Below, one piece after another: positions 1 to 8,202 of a DNA stretch of 64,000 bases. Every line of letters begins with the position of its first letter. The first letter of the stretch is position 1. Source of the DNA: Planctomycetales bacterium (GTDB lineage Bacteria > Planctomycetota > Planctomycetia > Pirellulales > Lacipirellulaceae); the NCBI GenBank assembly GCA_020427155.1, contig JAGQOW010000003.1, forward strand, positions 1 through 64,000. Direction: 5' to 3'. A program made the position numbers and the translations under genes. The notes beneath the pieces are model-generated. The model made no database searches. It had not been told where the DNA came from and saw only the letters and a program-made list of their open reading frames with translations.

Positions 1-1
1 C

Positions 2-685
2 CTTTACACGCTGATGAAGATGCGCGTTGAAGAAGGGCGCACTGCGTTTGAACGTGAGAAACAAAGTTCGCCGATCGATCCTGAACGGTGTGAATGGCCG
101 GACGAGTACTTTGATGAACACATCTGGTTTCAGCAGTGGCCCGATGAATTGCAGTTCAAGGTCATGGCCTTAGATCCGAGCAAGGGTGCGAATACCAGAC
201 AAGGAGACTATTCGGCATTCGTTATTCTTGGCGTCGACCGGCAAGGGTTGCTTTTCGTCGAAGCTGACCTTGCGCGCCGGCCTACGCCTCAAATGGTTGC
301 CGAGGGTGTGGAGCTACTGAGACGCCATCGCATCGACACGTTTGGCGTCGAGGCGAATCAGTACCAAGAGCTGCTGGCTGGAGAATTCGAGACTGCGATG
401 CTGCAGAGCGGTCTGCGGCAAGCCCCTCCTTGTGCGATTCATAATCGTGTGAACAAGCAAGTACGGATCCGACGATTGGGTCCCTATCTGTCCCAGCGGA
501 GGATGCGGTTTCTTAAGGGCAATCCTTCCACGGTGATGCTGGTCGAGCAACTCCGCGACTTTCCGTTGGGCGCGCATGACGACGGACCAGACGCGCTGGA
601 AATGGCGCTCAGAATTGCGGAAGAGCGCTTCCGTGGCAGTAACGTGGACGATGGGCTGGGAGACCGCATCCTCGTGATTGATTAG
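2..685 (+). CDS. Phage terminase large subunit, C-terminal nuclease part (cut by window edge)
   Basis: The reading frame is open to the left edge, so only the C-terminal part is visible; the first ATG at 14 is probably internal. Terminase large subunits package DNA into phage heads, with an N-terminal ATPase and a C-terminal RNase H-like nuclease. The visible part matches the nuclease: an Asp in ALDPSKG (about residue 54 counted from the ATG), an acidic residue in FGVEANQ (about 113) and a C-terminal HDDGPDAL (about 188-195), the usual spacing of the metal-binding acids. The ATPase motifs must lie left of the window. A portal gene follows 102 bases downstream, the normal order in a head module. 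Confidence 0.85.
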   Translation, partial: LYTLMKMRVEEGRTAFEREKQSSPIDPERCEWPDEYFDEHIWFQQWPDELQFKVMALDPSKGANTRQGDYSAFVILGVDRQGLLFVEADLARRPTPQMVAEGVELLRRHRIDTFGVEANQYQELLAGEFETAMLQSGLRQAPPCAIHNRVNKQVRIRRLGPYLSQRRMRFLKGNPSTVMLVEQLRDFPLGAHDDGPDALEMALRIAEERFRGSNVDDGLGDRILVID

Positions 686-787
686 GAACTACAGAGGGAA
701 GCCTATAGTGTGCAACTGAATCGAAATGATCGTTGTTGATCAGCAATTACTGGTTTACCACAGCGATGACATGGAGAAATAAAAAGC

Positions 788-2161
788 ATGATTGAGACTA
801 GCCGACTGGAGAAGCAGCTGAGTGAAGCCTGCAACGCGCTTTGGGATCAGTTTGTCGATCCCCGCGAGGCATTTCTGGACGATGACGGATTGTGGTGGAA
901 TACGGTGTCGGTCGATGGGCGCCCGACGAGGCAGGCGAGTGTACCCTTTGAGTCGGCAGACCAGCTGGCTGAGATTCGACAGCAGTGCCGTCGTTTGGCG
1001 GTTACTAACGAATACGCGATCAACGGCATCGAAAACCGTATCAACTATCTCGTTGGTACGGGTCACAACTATCGGGCCTCGATTCGCAAAGGAGTGCAGG
1101 CGTCGGCCGCACTCGAAGGAGAGGTGCAACTGGTGCTTGATGAATTCCTGCAGGTCAACCACTGGCAATCTCGACAGCAGGAAATCGTGCGACGGATGGA
1201 TCGGGACGGCGAAGTGTTTCTGCGCTACTTTGCCGACCCTGACGGAACAACGCGTATTCGATTTGTGGAACCCGATCAGGTGCAGACGCCGAAAGAACTT
1301 GCAGACTACCCGGCGGCGAGTTTTGGCATTCATACCGAGTCGGACGACGTGGAAACCGTCTTGGGTTACTACATCGATGGCGAGCCGGTCGCAGCCGCTT
1401 CGATACAGCATCGCAAGGCCAACGTCGACGCGAATGTCAAACGTGGGTTGCCGCTTTACTATCCGGTCAGAAAGAACCTGCGTCGCGTGGAGAAGCTGTT
1501 GCGGAACATGAGTGTGGTTTCCGAGATTCAATCGGCGATTGCGCTGATTCGCAAACATCGCGGAGCAACGCGAACCGGCGTAGAAAAATTCGTATCTGAC
1601 CAAAGTCATGAAACGAGAGTCGAGGGCGCTAACGGCCGCGTTCGGTATCTTTCTCAATACGCACCGGGCACGATTCTCGATGCACCAGCGGGATTGGAAT
1701 ACGATTTTCCAGCAAACGGGATCGACGCCAGCAACTTCGTGCTGGTATTGCAGGCTGAGCTGCGGGCGATTGCGTCTCGGCTGGTGATGCCCGAGTTCAT
1801 GTTTACTTCGGATGCCTCGAATTCCAACTATGCCTCGACGCTGGTGGCCGAAGGACCTGCGATCAAGATGTTTGAGAGACATCAATCGAATCTGAAGAAT
1901 CGAGATGCGGAGGTTATCTGGAAGGTAATTGAAAATGCCGAGGACGCCGGTCGTTTGCCTCAAGGGACGCGCCGGCAAGTAGATATCCAGATTACCCCGC
2001 CGACGTTGCGAGTACGAGATCAGGTGCGTGAGTGCCAGGTCGAGCGTATCGCTTTCGAGAAGGGGTTGCTGTCGGCGCAAACATGGAGTCTGCGGCTAGG
2101 ATTGGACTACGACCAGGAGCAGAAGAACATTGCGATGCAAAAAAGCCAAGCGTCGCCCTAG
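788..2161 (+). CDS. Phage portal protein
   Basis: 457 residues. Portal proteins form the ring at one capsid vertex through which DNA enters, and dock the terminase. Length, position between terminase and prohead protease, and the helix-rich sequence with a NEYAINGIENRINYLVG segment (about residues 75-95) and a C-terminal QITPPTLRVRDQV stretch fit lambda/SPP1-type portals. The ATG at 788 has a purine-rich GGAGAAA about 10 bases upstream. No frameshift or internal stop is present, so this is not an obviously decayed prophage gene. Family call is by sequence character and synteny. Confidence 0.8.
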   Translation: MIETSRLEKQLSEACNALWDQFVDPREAFLDDDGLWWNTVSVDGRPTRQASVPFESADQLAEIRQQCRRLAVTNEYAINGIENRINYLVGTGHNYRASIRKGVQASAALEGEVQLVLDEFLQVNHWQSRQQEIVRRMDRDGEVFLRYFADPDGTTRIRFVEPDQVQTPKELADYPAASFGIHTESDDVETVLGYYIDGEPVAAASIQHRKANVDANVKRGLPLYYPVRKNLRRVEKLLRNMSVVSEIQSAIALIRKHRGATRTGVEKFVSDQSHETRVEGANGRVRYLSQYAPGTILDAPAGLEYDFPANGIDASNFVLVLQAELRAIASRLVMPEFMFTSDASNSNYASTLVAEGPAIKMFERHQSNLKNRDAEVIWKVIENAEDAGRLPQGTRRQVDIQITPPTLRVRDQVRECQVERIAFEKGLLSAQTWSLRLGLDYDQEQKNIAMQKSQASP

Positions 2162-2265
2162 TTGGGTCAAGAATGGGCAAGATTGTTTTGTGGTGATGTT
2201 GAAAGCACAGGTGGCCAAAAAACGTTGCTGAAAACGGCCGGCAAAGTTGCTAACCTGAACGCATC

Positions 2266-2445
2266 ATGGGAACAAACATGCGATCCACTGGACGAGAGAA
2301 GAGCCGTCAGGCGGAGCTTGAGTTCAAGAAGCTTATGGAGAACGTTTGTGTTTCGGACTTCTACGGTACTGCGAGTGTCACCGTGAACATCCAAGACGGA
2401 CACATTCAAACCACGCGTGTAACCGTAGATCGAATGATTCGCTAA
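2266..2445 (+). CDS. Small phage-module protein, 59 residues
   Basis: A complete 59-codon frame from ATG 2266 to TAA 2445, between portal and prohead protease. The N-terminal half is basic and helical (SRQAELEFKKLMENV). The C-terminal half looks like a short beta hairpin, ASVTVNIQDGHIQTTRVTVD, a layout reminiscent of the small DUF2292 family (strand, QDG turn, strand ending in a charged tail); that resemblance is by eye only. Function unknown. A longer overlapping frame starting at 2162 has the composition of a shadow frame and was not preferred. Confidence 0.55.
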   Translation: MGTNMRSTGREKSRQAELEFKKLMENVCVSDFYGTASVTVNIQDGHIQTTRVTVDRMIR

Positions 2446-2551
2446 GCACTAGCGGCTGGCAAGTCGCTGCTTGCTATTGGCTGGCGATAGTGGAGATTTC
2501 AGGGTATTGAATCGAGCTCGTGCCGTGAGGCGGCGCGGGTATCCAGTCGAG

Positions 2552-2593
2552 CCCCGCTTGCGACCAGGTTTTGGTTTCGAGCGGGGTTTTTTT
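2552..2593 (+). terminator. Intrinsic terminator inside the head module
   Basis: CCCCGCT (2552-2558) pairs with AGCGGGG (2580-2586) and is followed directly by seven T (2587-2593). It would end or attenuate transcripts from terminase/portal and the 59-residue gene before the prohead protease, so the capsid genes may have a separate promoter or read-through. Confidence 0.8.
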
Positions 2594-2633
2594 ATTGCTT
2601 CAAGTTGTGACCTCCTAATGAGGAACAGGCAAA

Positions 2634-3641
2634 ATGGGTGAAGTGTTGCAGGATGAAGTATTGCAAGAATTCGTCGATTCGCATGGTGTGTCGGTGCGAG
2701 TAGACCAGGCGCAGGGTGTGTTAGAAGGGGTGAAGCTGCTTGGCTTAGAGTCGCGCAATGGCCGTCGGTATCGCGAAACCGCCTTGGCCAAGGCGGCGCC
2801 TTTGTATGAAGAAGCGAAGGTGAATGTCAACCACCCCCAGGGGAGCCCGCTCGCGCCACGCAAGTACGAAGAGCGGTTGGGAGTGATCCGTCAAGTGCGG
2901 ATGCTGGCGGGCAAGGGACTCTATGGCAACCTGCATTTCAATCCGAAGCATGCCTTGGCCGAGCAGCTGGTGTGGGATGCGGAACACAACCCCAGGAATG
3001 TCGGTTTTTCTCACAACGTGACGGCTCGCCTATCTCGGGAAGGTGAAGTCGCGGTCGTCCAAGAAATTACCCAGGTGCAAAGCGTCGACCTGGTTGCCGA
3101 CCCGGCGACGACTCTGGGTTTGTTTGAGCAGGCAGTGCCAGAGAGGGCAGGAGGTGGAGGGGCGGTCGTCAAGTTGGATGCCCTGACGGTCGAGACCCTG
3201 CGACTTCACCGACCTGACTTGCTCGAAGAGATTGAGTCGGGAGAGATCGGGCGATTGCATGCCGAACTCGAACAGGCCAGGGCAGAGTCTGCAGAGCTTG
3301 CGCATCGACAGCATGTGTTCGAGCTGCTTCATGAGCATCGGTTGTCGGTAGCAGGCGAAAACAAGAACGCCGAAGACGGTGCAAAAAGCCTGCCGGCAAC
3401 GGTCAGCCGAGAGTTCTTCGGCATGTTGCTCAGGACGGAAGCAGACGAGCAGGTGAAAGCGTTGATCGCTGAGCGAGCTGAACTGATTCAAAGCACTGCC
3501 AAACAGGATTCTCGACACGCTTTTGGATACCAACCAAAGTCGTGGGACCAGCTATCAGTTTTCGCCAGGCAGCCGTCGGCGATTCAGTCGGTACAAGACT
3601 TTGCAAGGTGTCTCAAGTCGTCACTCAATTTGTACTATTGA
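2634..3641 (+). CDS. Prohead protease with scaffold-like C terminus
   Basis: 335 residues. The N-terminal part (about 25-165) matches phage prohead maturation proteases: KLLGLESRNGRRY, then NVNHP with a candidate catalytic His at 67, GFSHNV with a candidate Ser at 126, and the family-like QSVDLVADPATTLGLFE (149-165). These enzymes cleave the scaffold and capsid N termini during head assembly. Residues about 200-235 are charged and predicted coiled coil (RLHAELEQARAESAELA), consistent with a fused scaffold, so one polypeptide may serve both roles. The start has AGGAACAGG upstream. The catalytic assignments are inferred from motif context. Confidence 0.75.
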   Translation: MGEVLQDEVLQEFVDSHGVSVRVDQAQGVLEGVKLLGLESRNGRRYRETALAKAAPLYEEAKVNVNHPQGSPLAPRKYEERLGVIRQVRMLAGKGLYGNLHFNPKHALAEQLVWDAEHNPRNVGFSHNVTARLSREGEVAVVQEITQVQSVDLVADPATTLGLFEQAVPERAGGGGAVVKLDALTVETLRLHRPDLLEEIESGEIGRLHAELEQARAESAELAHRQHVFELLHEHRLSVAGENKNAEDGAKSLPATVSREFFGMLLRTEADEQVKALIAERAELIQSTAKQDSRHAFGYQPKSWDQLSVFARQPSAIQSVQDFARCLKSSLNLYY

Positions 3642-3642
3642 T

Positions 3643-3735
3643 CCCTGCGCTGCTAAAGAGCCCCCGCCAGAAACGTTTGCTGGTGGGGAGAAAGGCGTTT
3701 CCGGCGGGGGCCCTGGGCCCATTCGAAGCGCAGGG
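3643..3735 (+). repeat. Nested long inverted repeat between protease and decoration genes
   Basis: Two bases after the protease stop there is an outer stem CCCTGCGCT (3643-3651) with AGCGCAGGG (3727-3735), enclosing an inner stem of about 15 pairs: 3660-3675 with 3696-3711, broken only by A3669/C3702. There is no T-run, so it does not look like a standard terminator. It could stabilise or process the mRNA and set the ratio of scaffold to capsid. The pairing is seen directly; the role is inferred. Confidence 0.7.
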
Positions 3736-3803
3736 TTCAATAGGCCTAATAGAAAGCTTGTTTCAGAAAAGAATTACCACTTAGCAATTGGAGGAAAAGT
3801 CTC

Positions 3804-4277
3804 GTGGCAAACATTATGCGTTGGAGATACGGAGATACGAATCCGGTCATGATGCCAGTAGAAGTTGGTTTTAGCGTCGAAATTGGCGACCTGCTGTATC
3901 TGGAGGCAGGTAATGCCCGGCCTGCTTCGAGCATGCCCGACCAGGGCACGCTGGCGGCGAATCAAGAGCTGCTTCACGACAAATTCCTCGGTGTGGCGAT
4001 GCAGAGTTCCAAAGCGGAAACTGCGACCCCCATCCGCGTCGCGACGAGCGGAGTGTTTGAGCTCGATTGTATCGCCGAGTCTTTTGAGCTAGGAGACCTC
4101 CTCGGCGGCCACGAAGAAGCGACGGGAACTCAACTCGACCAGCAAGTCGTGATGGGAGTTGCAACCGAGAACCTTGCCATTGGCCGTTGTGTGAAACGTA
4201 CTCTGACTCCCGAAAACAAAGTGTTGCTGGAGATCGTGAGCACGGTAGTGCGGGGCGGACCGCAAGCAGCAGCGTGA
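3804..4277 (+). CDS. Capsid decoration-like protein (DUF2190-like)
   Basis: 157 residues, starting at GTG 3804 behind a good GGAGGAAAA ribosome site. Glycine- and valine-rich with beta-strand character. The order protease, small beta protein, major capsid is typical of head-stabilising or decoration proteins; segments such as VEIGDLLYLEAGNARPAS and a later FLGVAMQS resemble DUF2190-type proteins, which coat or bind capsids. No catalytic motif is visible. Ends in GGPQAAA. The family resemblance is by eye. Confidence 0.6.
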   Translation: MANIMRWRYGDTNPVMMPVEVGFSVEIGDLLYLEAGNARPASSMPDQGTLAANQELLHDKFLGVAMQSSKAETATPIRVATSGVFELDCIAESFELGDLLGGHEEATGTQLDQQVVMGVATENLAIGRCVKRTLTPENKVLLEIVSTVVRGGPQAAA

Positions 4278-4358
4278 TATCAGCAGCCGGCGAAAGCGAA
4301 GTCAGCATTTTTTGGTCATTGCGAATAGAACCAAGCTTGTATCAAAGGAGAAAAGTCT

Positions 4359-5519
4359 GTGTCACTCAACTATCGCGAACTAAAGCGACGTTACGATTTG
4401 GATGGGCCTGAGAAGACGGTCCAACATCTTTCGGAAGCCCTGCAGGAAGGGCATTTGCGACCCGAGGAATTCAGCATACGCGACCTGGCAGAATCGCTTG
4501 TGCCTGACGGACGCGAGTGGGTGCGGATGCTCGATCCTCGCTCAGGCGGCAGCGTCAGTGTGGTCGAGGCGACCGAAGGAGTCGATGTCACGGCCTTTCT
4601 CAATATTACGGGGCAGGTGATCTACTCGAAGATCCTGGATGCCTACGAGCAAGACGCCTTTGTCGCCTCGAAACTTGTGCAGAGCATTCCTACGCGTCTC
4701 GACGGCGAGAAGATCCCAGGCATTACCCGCATCGCGGAAGAGATCGACGAGGTCGCACCAGGGATGCCCTACCCGAATCTTGGGTTTGGCGAGGATTACG
4801 TCGAAACTCCTCCGACATCGAAACGAGGCTTCATCGTGCCGGTGACCAAAGAGGCGATCTTTTTCGATCGTACCCATTTGATTCTCAGCCGGGCTGCAGA
4901 AGTGGGCGAGGTGTTGGGGCTGAACAAGGAGAAGCGAATACTCGACCTGGTAATTGGGGCCACCAACAACTACAAGTCGAACGGCACCAGTTACAACACG
5001 TACTACACCACTGGCCCGTGGGTCAACGAGCTGTCGGGCAATGAGCTAGTGGATTGGACCAATGTGGATGCGGCCGAGCAGGTATTTTCCGAGATACTTG
5101 ATCCACATACCGACGAGCCTGTGCTAGTGAAAGCTACGACGGTTCTGGTCATGCCTGCTTACCGTCATGCGGCTCATCGCATCTTTAACGCGGCAGAGAT
5201 CAGCTATTCTGGCGCCGGCGCTGAGACCGAAACCACGGCGGCGAATCCGCTAGGCAATTATCGAGTGGAAGAAAGCCGTCTGGCCTATCGGCGCATCTTG
5301 GCGACGGGGGAAGCGGCGGCAGATGCGAAGAAGTGGTGGTTCATCGGCGATTTCCGCAAGGCTTTTGCCTACATGGAGAATTGGCCGATCACGGTCACCC
5401 AGGCTCCGCTCAACAGTGAAGCCGATTTCAATAACGACGTTGTGCTGCGGTTCAAGGCTAGCGAGCGAGGCGCTGCTGCGGTGTTGAACCCACGCTATGT
5501 CGTGAAGTGTACCGGTTAG
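4359..5519 (+). CDS. Phage major capsid protein
   Basis: 386 residues, starting at GTG 4359 with AAAGGAG eight bases upstream. Position, size and composition fit a major capsid protein of HK97 fold: a helical N-terminal arm (about 1-55) with a charged character, then the domain with GGSVSVVEATEGVDVTAF, an early TPPTSKRGFIVPVTKEAIFF strand-helix region, and a C-terminal stretch ending in RYVVKCTG. The open frame is intact. It is flanked by the protease/decoration genes and by further small structural genes in one direction. Identification rests on synteny plus length. Confidence 0.75.
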   Translation: MSLNYRELKRRYDLDGPEKTVQHLSEALQEGHLRPEEFSIRDLAESLVPDGREWVRMLDPRSGGSVSVVEATEGVDVTAFLNITGQVIYSKILDAYEQDAFVASKLVQSIPTRLDGEKIPGITRIAEEIDEVAPGMPYPNLGFGEDYVETPPTSKRGFIVPVTKEAIFFDRTHLILSRAAEVGEVLGLNKEKRILDLVIGATNNYKSNGTSYNTYYTTGPWVNELSGNELVDWTNVDAAEQVFSEILDPHTDEPVLVKATTVLVMPAYRHAAHRIFNAAEISYSGAGAETETTAANPLGNYRVEESRLAYRRILATGEAAADAKKWWFIGDFRKAFAYMENWPITVTQAPLNSEADFNNDVVLRFKASERGAAAVLNPRYVVKCTG

Positions 5520-5659
5520 ATCGTGTCGGCGTCAGGAGTCAGGAGACGGGAGCGCCAGGTCGAGAAAGGTGTCTTGGCCACTGGTCCCCGTGTCCTGCAC
5601 CTGGCTTGCTAAGAAGCATGGTGTAATGAATACCACACCCGGTTAGGAGGAATCACTCA

Positions 5660-6145
5660 ATGGCATCAGGCGATTCGCTGATTACTTTGGACGCATTGTC
5701 CAATCGACCTCCGACAAGCAACTATGCTTCGGTGGATTTGCGGAATGGGTTTGTCGTCTTGGATTTTGACGATACGGCCAATGAAACAGCGCTCTTCCTG
5801 GCTGTTTTGCCTAGCCATTACAGCGGGGGGTCGCTGGCAGCCACGGCCGGGTGGACGACCACTTCGGCAACGACGGGCAATGTAAAGCTGCGAATCGAAG
5901 TGACCCGAATAGCGAGCGGGGTGAGTTTTGATGCTCTCCCCGCAGCTGACGGAATGACCGAATTAAGCGTCGGCGCACCTGCCACAGCAGGAGAGTTGGC
6001 CATGGCGCAAACTGCGACGTTTGCCGCCGGGGACGCTGCAGCAGGCGATATGTTGCTAGTAAGTTTCACTCGCCTGGCGTCCGACGCCGGCGATACGATT
6101 GTCGGCGACTTTGAACTGGTTTCGCTTGTGATACTCGAGGCCTGA
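5660..6145 (+). CDS. Phage structural protein of unknown role, beta-rich
   Basis: 161 residues behind a strong TTAGGAGG site. Rich in Ala, Thr, Ser and Val with short alternating strands (VDLRNGFVVLDFDD, NVKLRIEVTRIA, DMLLVSFTRLA), the look of a jelly-roll head-fibre or decoration protein. The 140 bases upstream, after the capsid gene, hold a short GGTGT/ACACC inverted repeat (about 5621-5640). It is almost contiguous with the LamG-like gene downstream (3 bases). No named family recognised. Confidence 0.55.
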   Translation: MASGDSLITLDALSNRPPTSNYASVDLRNGFVVLDFDDTANETALFLAVLPSHYSGGSLAATAGWTTTSATTGNVKLRIEVTRIASGVSFDALPAADGMTELSVGAPATAGELAMAQTATFAAGDAAAGDMLLVSFTRLASDAGDTIVGDFELVSLVILEA

Positions 6146-6148
6146 GCC

Positions 6149-6925
6149 GTGTCATTCTCACTCAATAACAGCAATGCTTTTTACTGCATTTCGTTTCCTT
6201 TGACGGGCTACCCGTTTTCGTTCGCAGGTTGGTTTCGAGTGCCGGCGACGCCCGCAATGACCTATCTCATGGGAGTCGCGAGTCTCGCTACTGGCGCTCG
6301 ATGTGATTTGCTCTATGCGGGCAACGGCTCGAAGGAGGCCATCGCAAGAACGATGTTTGGGAGTTCGGGGTCTGCGTATTCGACAAGTCCCATGGTAGAG
6401 AGCCAATGGCATCACCTGGCAGCGGTGTTTGCTTCGGACAGCGATCGAAAGGTCTATCTGGATGGCGGCAACGTGGGCACAAACAATGTGAGTCTCGCGA
6501 TTGGGCCACTTGATTTCTGCTATTTTGGCAACGGGTACAGTACGACGACGGTTGATGTGGGCGAAATATCGCTGGTCGGAGCGGCGCTGAGCAGCGAAGA
6601 GGTGCTTGCGCTTTCTCGTGGGGTATCGATACTCGCGTTGGCAGACTCGAGTCAGCTGATTACGTACCACGACTGCATCAGAAGTGCCATGCGCCCGAGA
6701 TTGGGGCCCGATTTCTTTTCTAGTGGCAGCCTGGTAGTGAAGGACCATCCTCGGGCGACATATGCCAACGGTGGTACTCCTGTCGCGATGCCCAATCGAA
6801 TCCGCGGGCCATTTCGCATTGAAGAAGCACTTGCTCGGGCCAGTTCCGATGCTGCAGGCCAATGTGCGATTGCCGGTTCTTACGCAGCAAATTCGTTTTT
6901 ACCAGGTGAGGTGGTTAGCCAATGA
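6149..6925 (+). CDS. LamG/concanavalin-like domain protein in phage module
   Basis: 258 residues from GTG 6149. Residues about 20-150 have the LamG (laminin G-like, jelly-roll) signature: FSFAGWFRVPA, SQWHHLAAVFAS followed by RKVYLDGG, and a DVGEISLVGAALSSEEVLAL tail. Such domains bind glycans or protein and occur on phage heads or fibres, so a surface-binding role on the particle is likely. The C-terminal 90 residues match nothing I recognise. Its stop overlaps the next start by four bases (ATGA at 6922). Confidence 0.75.
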   Translation: MSFSLNNSNAFYCISFPLTGYPFSFAGWFRVPATPAMTYLMGVASLATGARCDLLYAGNGSKEAIARTMFGSSGSAYSTSPMVESQWHHLAAVFASDSDRKVYLDGGNVGTNNVSLAIGPLDFCYFGNGYSTTTVDVGEISLVGAALSSEEVLALSRGVSILALADSSQLITYHDCIRSAMRPRLGPDFFSSGSLVVKDHPRATYANGGTPVAMPNRIRGPFRIEEALARASSDAAGQCAIAGSYAANSFLPGEVVSQ

Positions 6926-7320
6926 CTGTGGCAAGAGATATTCATGCAACCGTGTTTCGCAACGCTACCGCGACCTTTATGGCGCGCGTGGAGAATGCAG
7001 TAGGGCAAGCGATAACGCAAGCTTCGGTGGCGTCGGTGCATTATACGGTTTTCGAACTGGATGCGGTCGATCCTACTTCGCTCATGGCGGTTATTGGTCA
7101 CGACGACGTTGTCCTGGCTGCAAGCGATGTGATATTCGACACGCTCCAAAGCGATGAGTCATGGACGGTTGATGCGACCGGCTACAATTTTCGACACGAA
7201 TTGGACGTATCGTCGAACGAAGCATTTGCAAAGGCGGGCGGCCTCTATCAAGTGCGATACGAATTGATCGCGGTAGTTGGCCAGAAAATTGTGTTCCGTT
7301 TTAAGTTGAGGTGTATTTAA
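6922..7320 (+). CDS. Phage structural protein, unknown
   Basis: 132 residues. Starts within the stop of the LamG-like gene (ATGA), so it is translationally coupled to it. The sequence alternates strands and contains DTLQSDESWTVDATGYNFRH (about 73-92), a style seen in small neck or fibre-associated phage proteins. No catalytic motif, signal peptide or membrane segment. Function unknown. Confidence 0.55.
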   Translation: MTVARDIHATVFRNATATFMARVENAVGQAITQASVASVHYTVFELDAVDPTSLMAVIGHDDVVLAASDVIFDTLQSDESWTVDATGYNFRHELDVSSNEAFAKAGGLYQVRYELIAVVGQKIVFRFKLRCI

Positions 7321-7322
7321 GG

Positions 7323-7538
7323 ATGTCTAGCGAATCGCAGCAAATAGCGACGATACGAAGTCTGACGCTTACTCAGATGGAGGAGTTGCGCGCCAATCCG
7401 AAACCCACGTACTCGATCGACGGACAGCGTGTGTCTTGGTCTGAGTACTTCCAGTCGCTGCAGCAGACGGTCGATTGGTGCGATCGGAAGTTGGCGAGCT
7501 ACGATCCGTTCGAAATTCAATCGCAGGGAACGACCTAA
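7323..7538 (+). CDS. Small phage-module protein, 71 residues
   Basis: ATG 7323 sits three bases after the previous stop; an in-frame GTG at 7311 would overlap it and is less likely. Helix-rich, with TYSIDGQRVSWSEYFQSL and then LQQTVDWCDRKL. Small proteins of this build are common among phage head genes, but I cannot give a function. Its TAA shares one base with the ATG of the next gene (7538). Confidence 0.6.
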   Translation: MSSESQQIATIRSLTLTQMEELRANPKPTYSIDGQRVSWSEYFQSLQQTVDWCDRKLASYDPFEIQSQGTT

Positions 7539-8185
7539 TGGCGCCGAATTTGAAAATGGAAGAGGATTTTGCCGATCTATCCGACGGTCTGGAGAGCGTC
7601 GAATTGCGCCGGCTGCAGAGTGCCGAAAGAGTGACAGTTGACATTGCCAGGCGTATCGGTGCGGCAATGCGCGAAGCAACACCTGGCGGCGGTTTTGTAC
7701 GTCAAGCCGATGCGGTTTGGCACTTGCAAATGCCGGGTGATGAAAGGGCTCCTGGTCCAGGCGATGTCGTAGTCGACGGCATCGGCGGGCATTGGACGAT
7801 TCTCATAGCCAACGAGTTGCCCCTGCTGGGGCGGTGGAAATGCGAGACAAGAGACTTGAGTGTGGCCTATGGATGCCTGAATCGTGTGGACGTGGAGCGG
7901 GCGGTGTGGGGCGATCTTGGCTCGGGGCCAGAGATTGTCGATTGGGTGTATGCCTTTACTGCGCTGCCAGTCAGGATTCAGCCTGATGAGATCATTGTCG
8001 ACGATACGTCTGACCCGCCAGCGTCTCATTATTTTTTTGAAATCACCCTCAGCGAGTCTATAGCACTCGAAGCGGGCGATCGATTTGTTGCAGAAGACGG
8101 CGCCGTGTACCTTCTGCAGTCGTACGAAGGGGCGGAACGAATTGACCGACTGCCGGTGGCCAGGGTGCTGCGGCAGGAGGAGTGA
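7538..8185 (+). CDS. Last gene of the phage module, unknown structural protein
   Basis: 215 residues from ATG 7538, sharing one base with the preceding stop. The N-terminal 60 residues are helical and charged; the rest is beta-rich, with HYFFEITLSESIALEAGDRF and a C-terminal VYLLQSYEGAERI. Position after the small head proteins would suit a head-closure or neck component, but that is a guess. The module stops here: no tail-tube, tape-measure or fibre genes follow, and the next gene is convergent. Confidence 0.5.
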   Translation: MAPNLKMEEDFADLSDGLESVELRRLQSAERVTVDIARRIGAAMREATPGGGFVRQADAVWHLQMPGDERAPGPGDVVVDGIGGHWTILIANELPLLGRWKCETRDLSVAYGCLNRVDVERAVWGDLGSGPEIVDWVYAFTALPVRIQPDEIIVDDTSDPPASHYFFEITLSESIALEAGDRFVAEDGAVYLLQSYEGAERIDRLPVARVLRQEE

Positions 8186-8202
8186 GGCAGGAGTGGGTGC
8201 GA

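Noticed and set aside
755-2080. 441-codon antisense frame across the portal gene
   Set aside because: Mirrors the portal gene on the other strand; rich in His, Arg and Cys without any motif. A shadow of the real gene.
4517-5044. 175-codon frame inside the capsid gene
   Set aside because: Wholly within the capsid gene in another frame, Arg-rich composition, no ribosome site.
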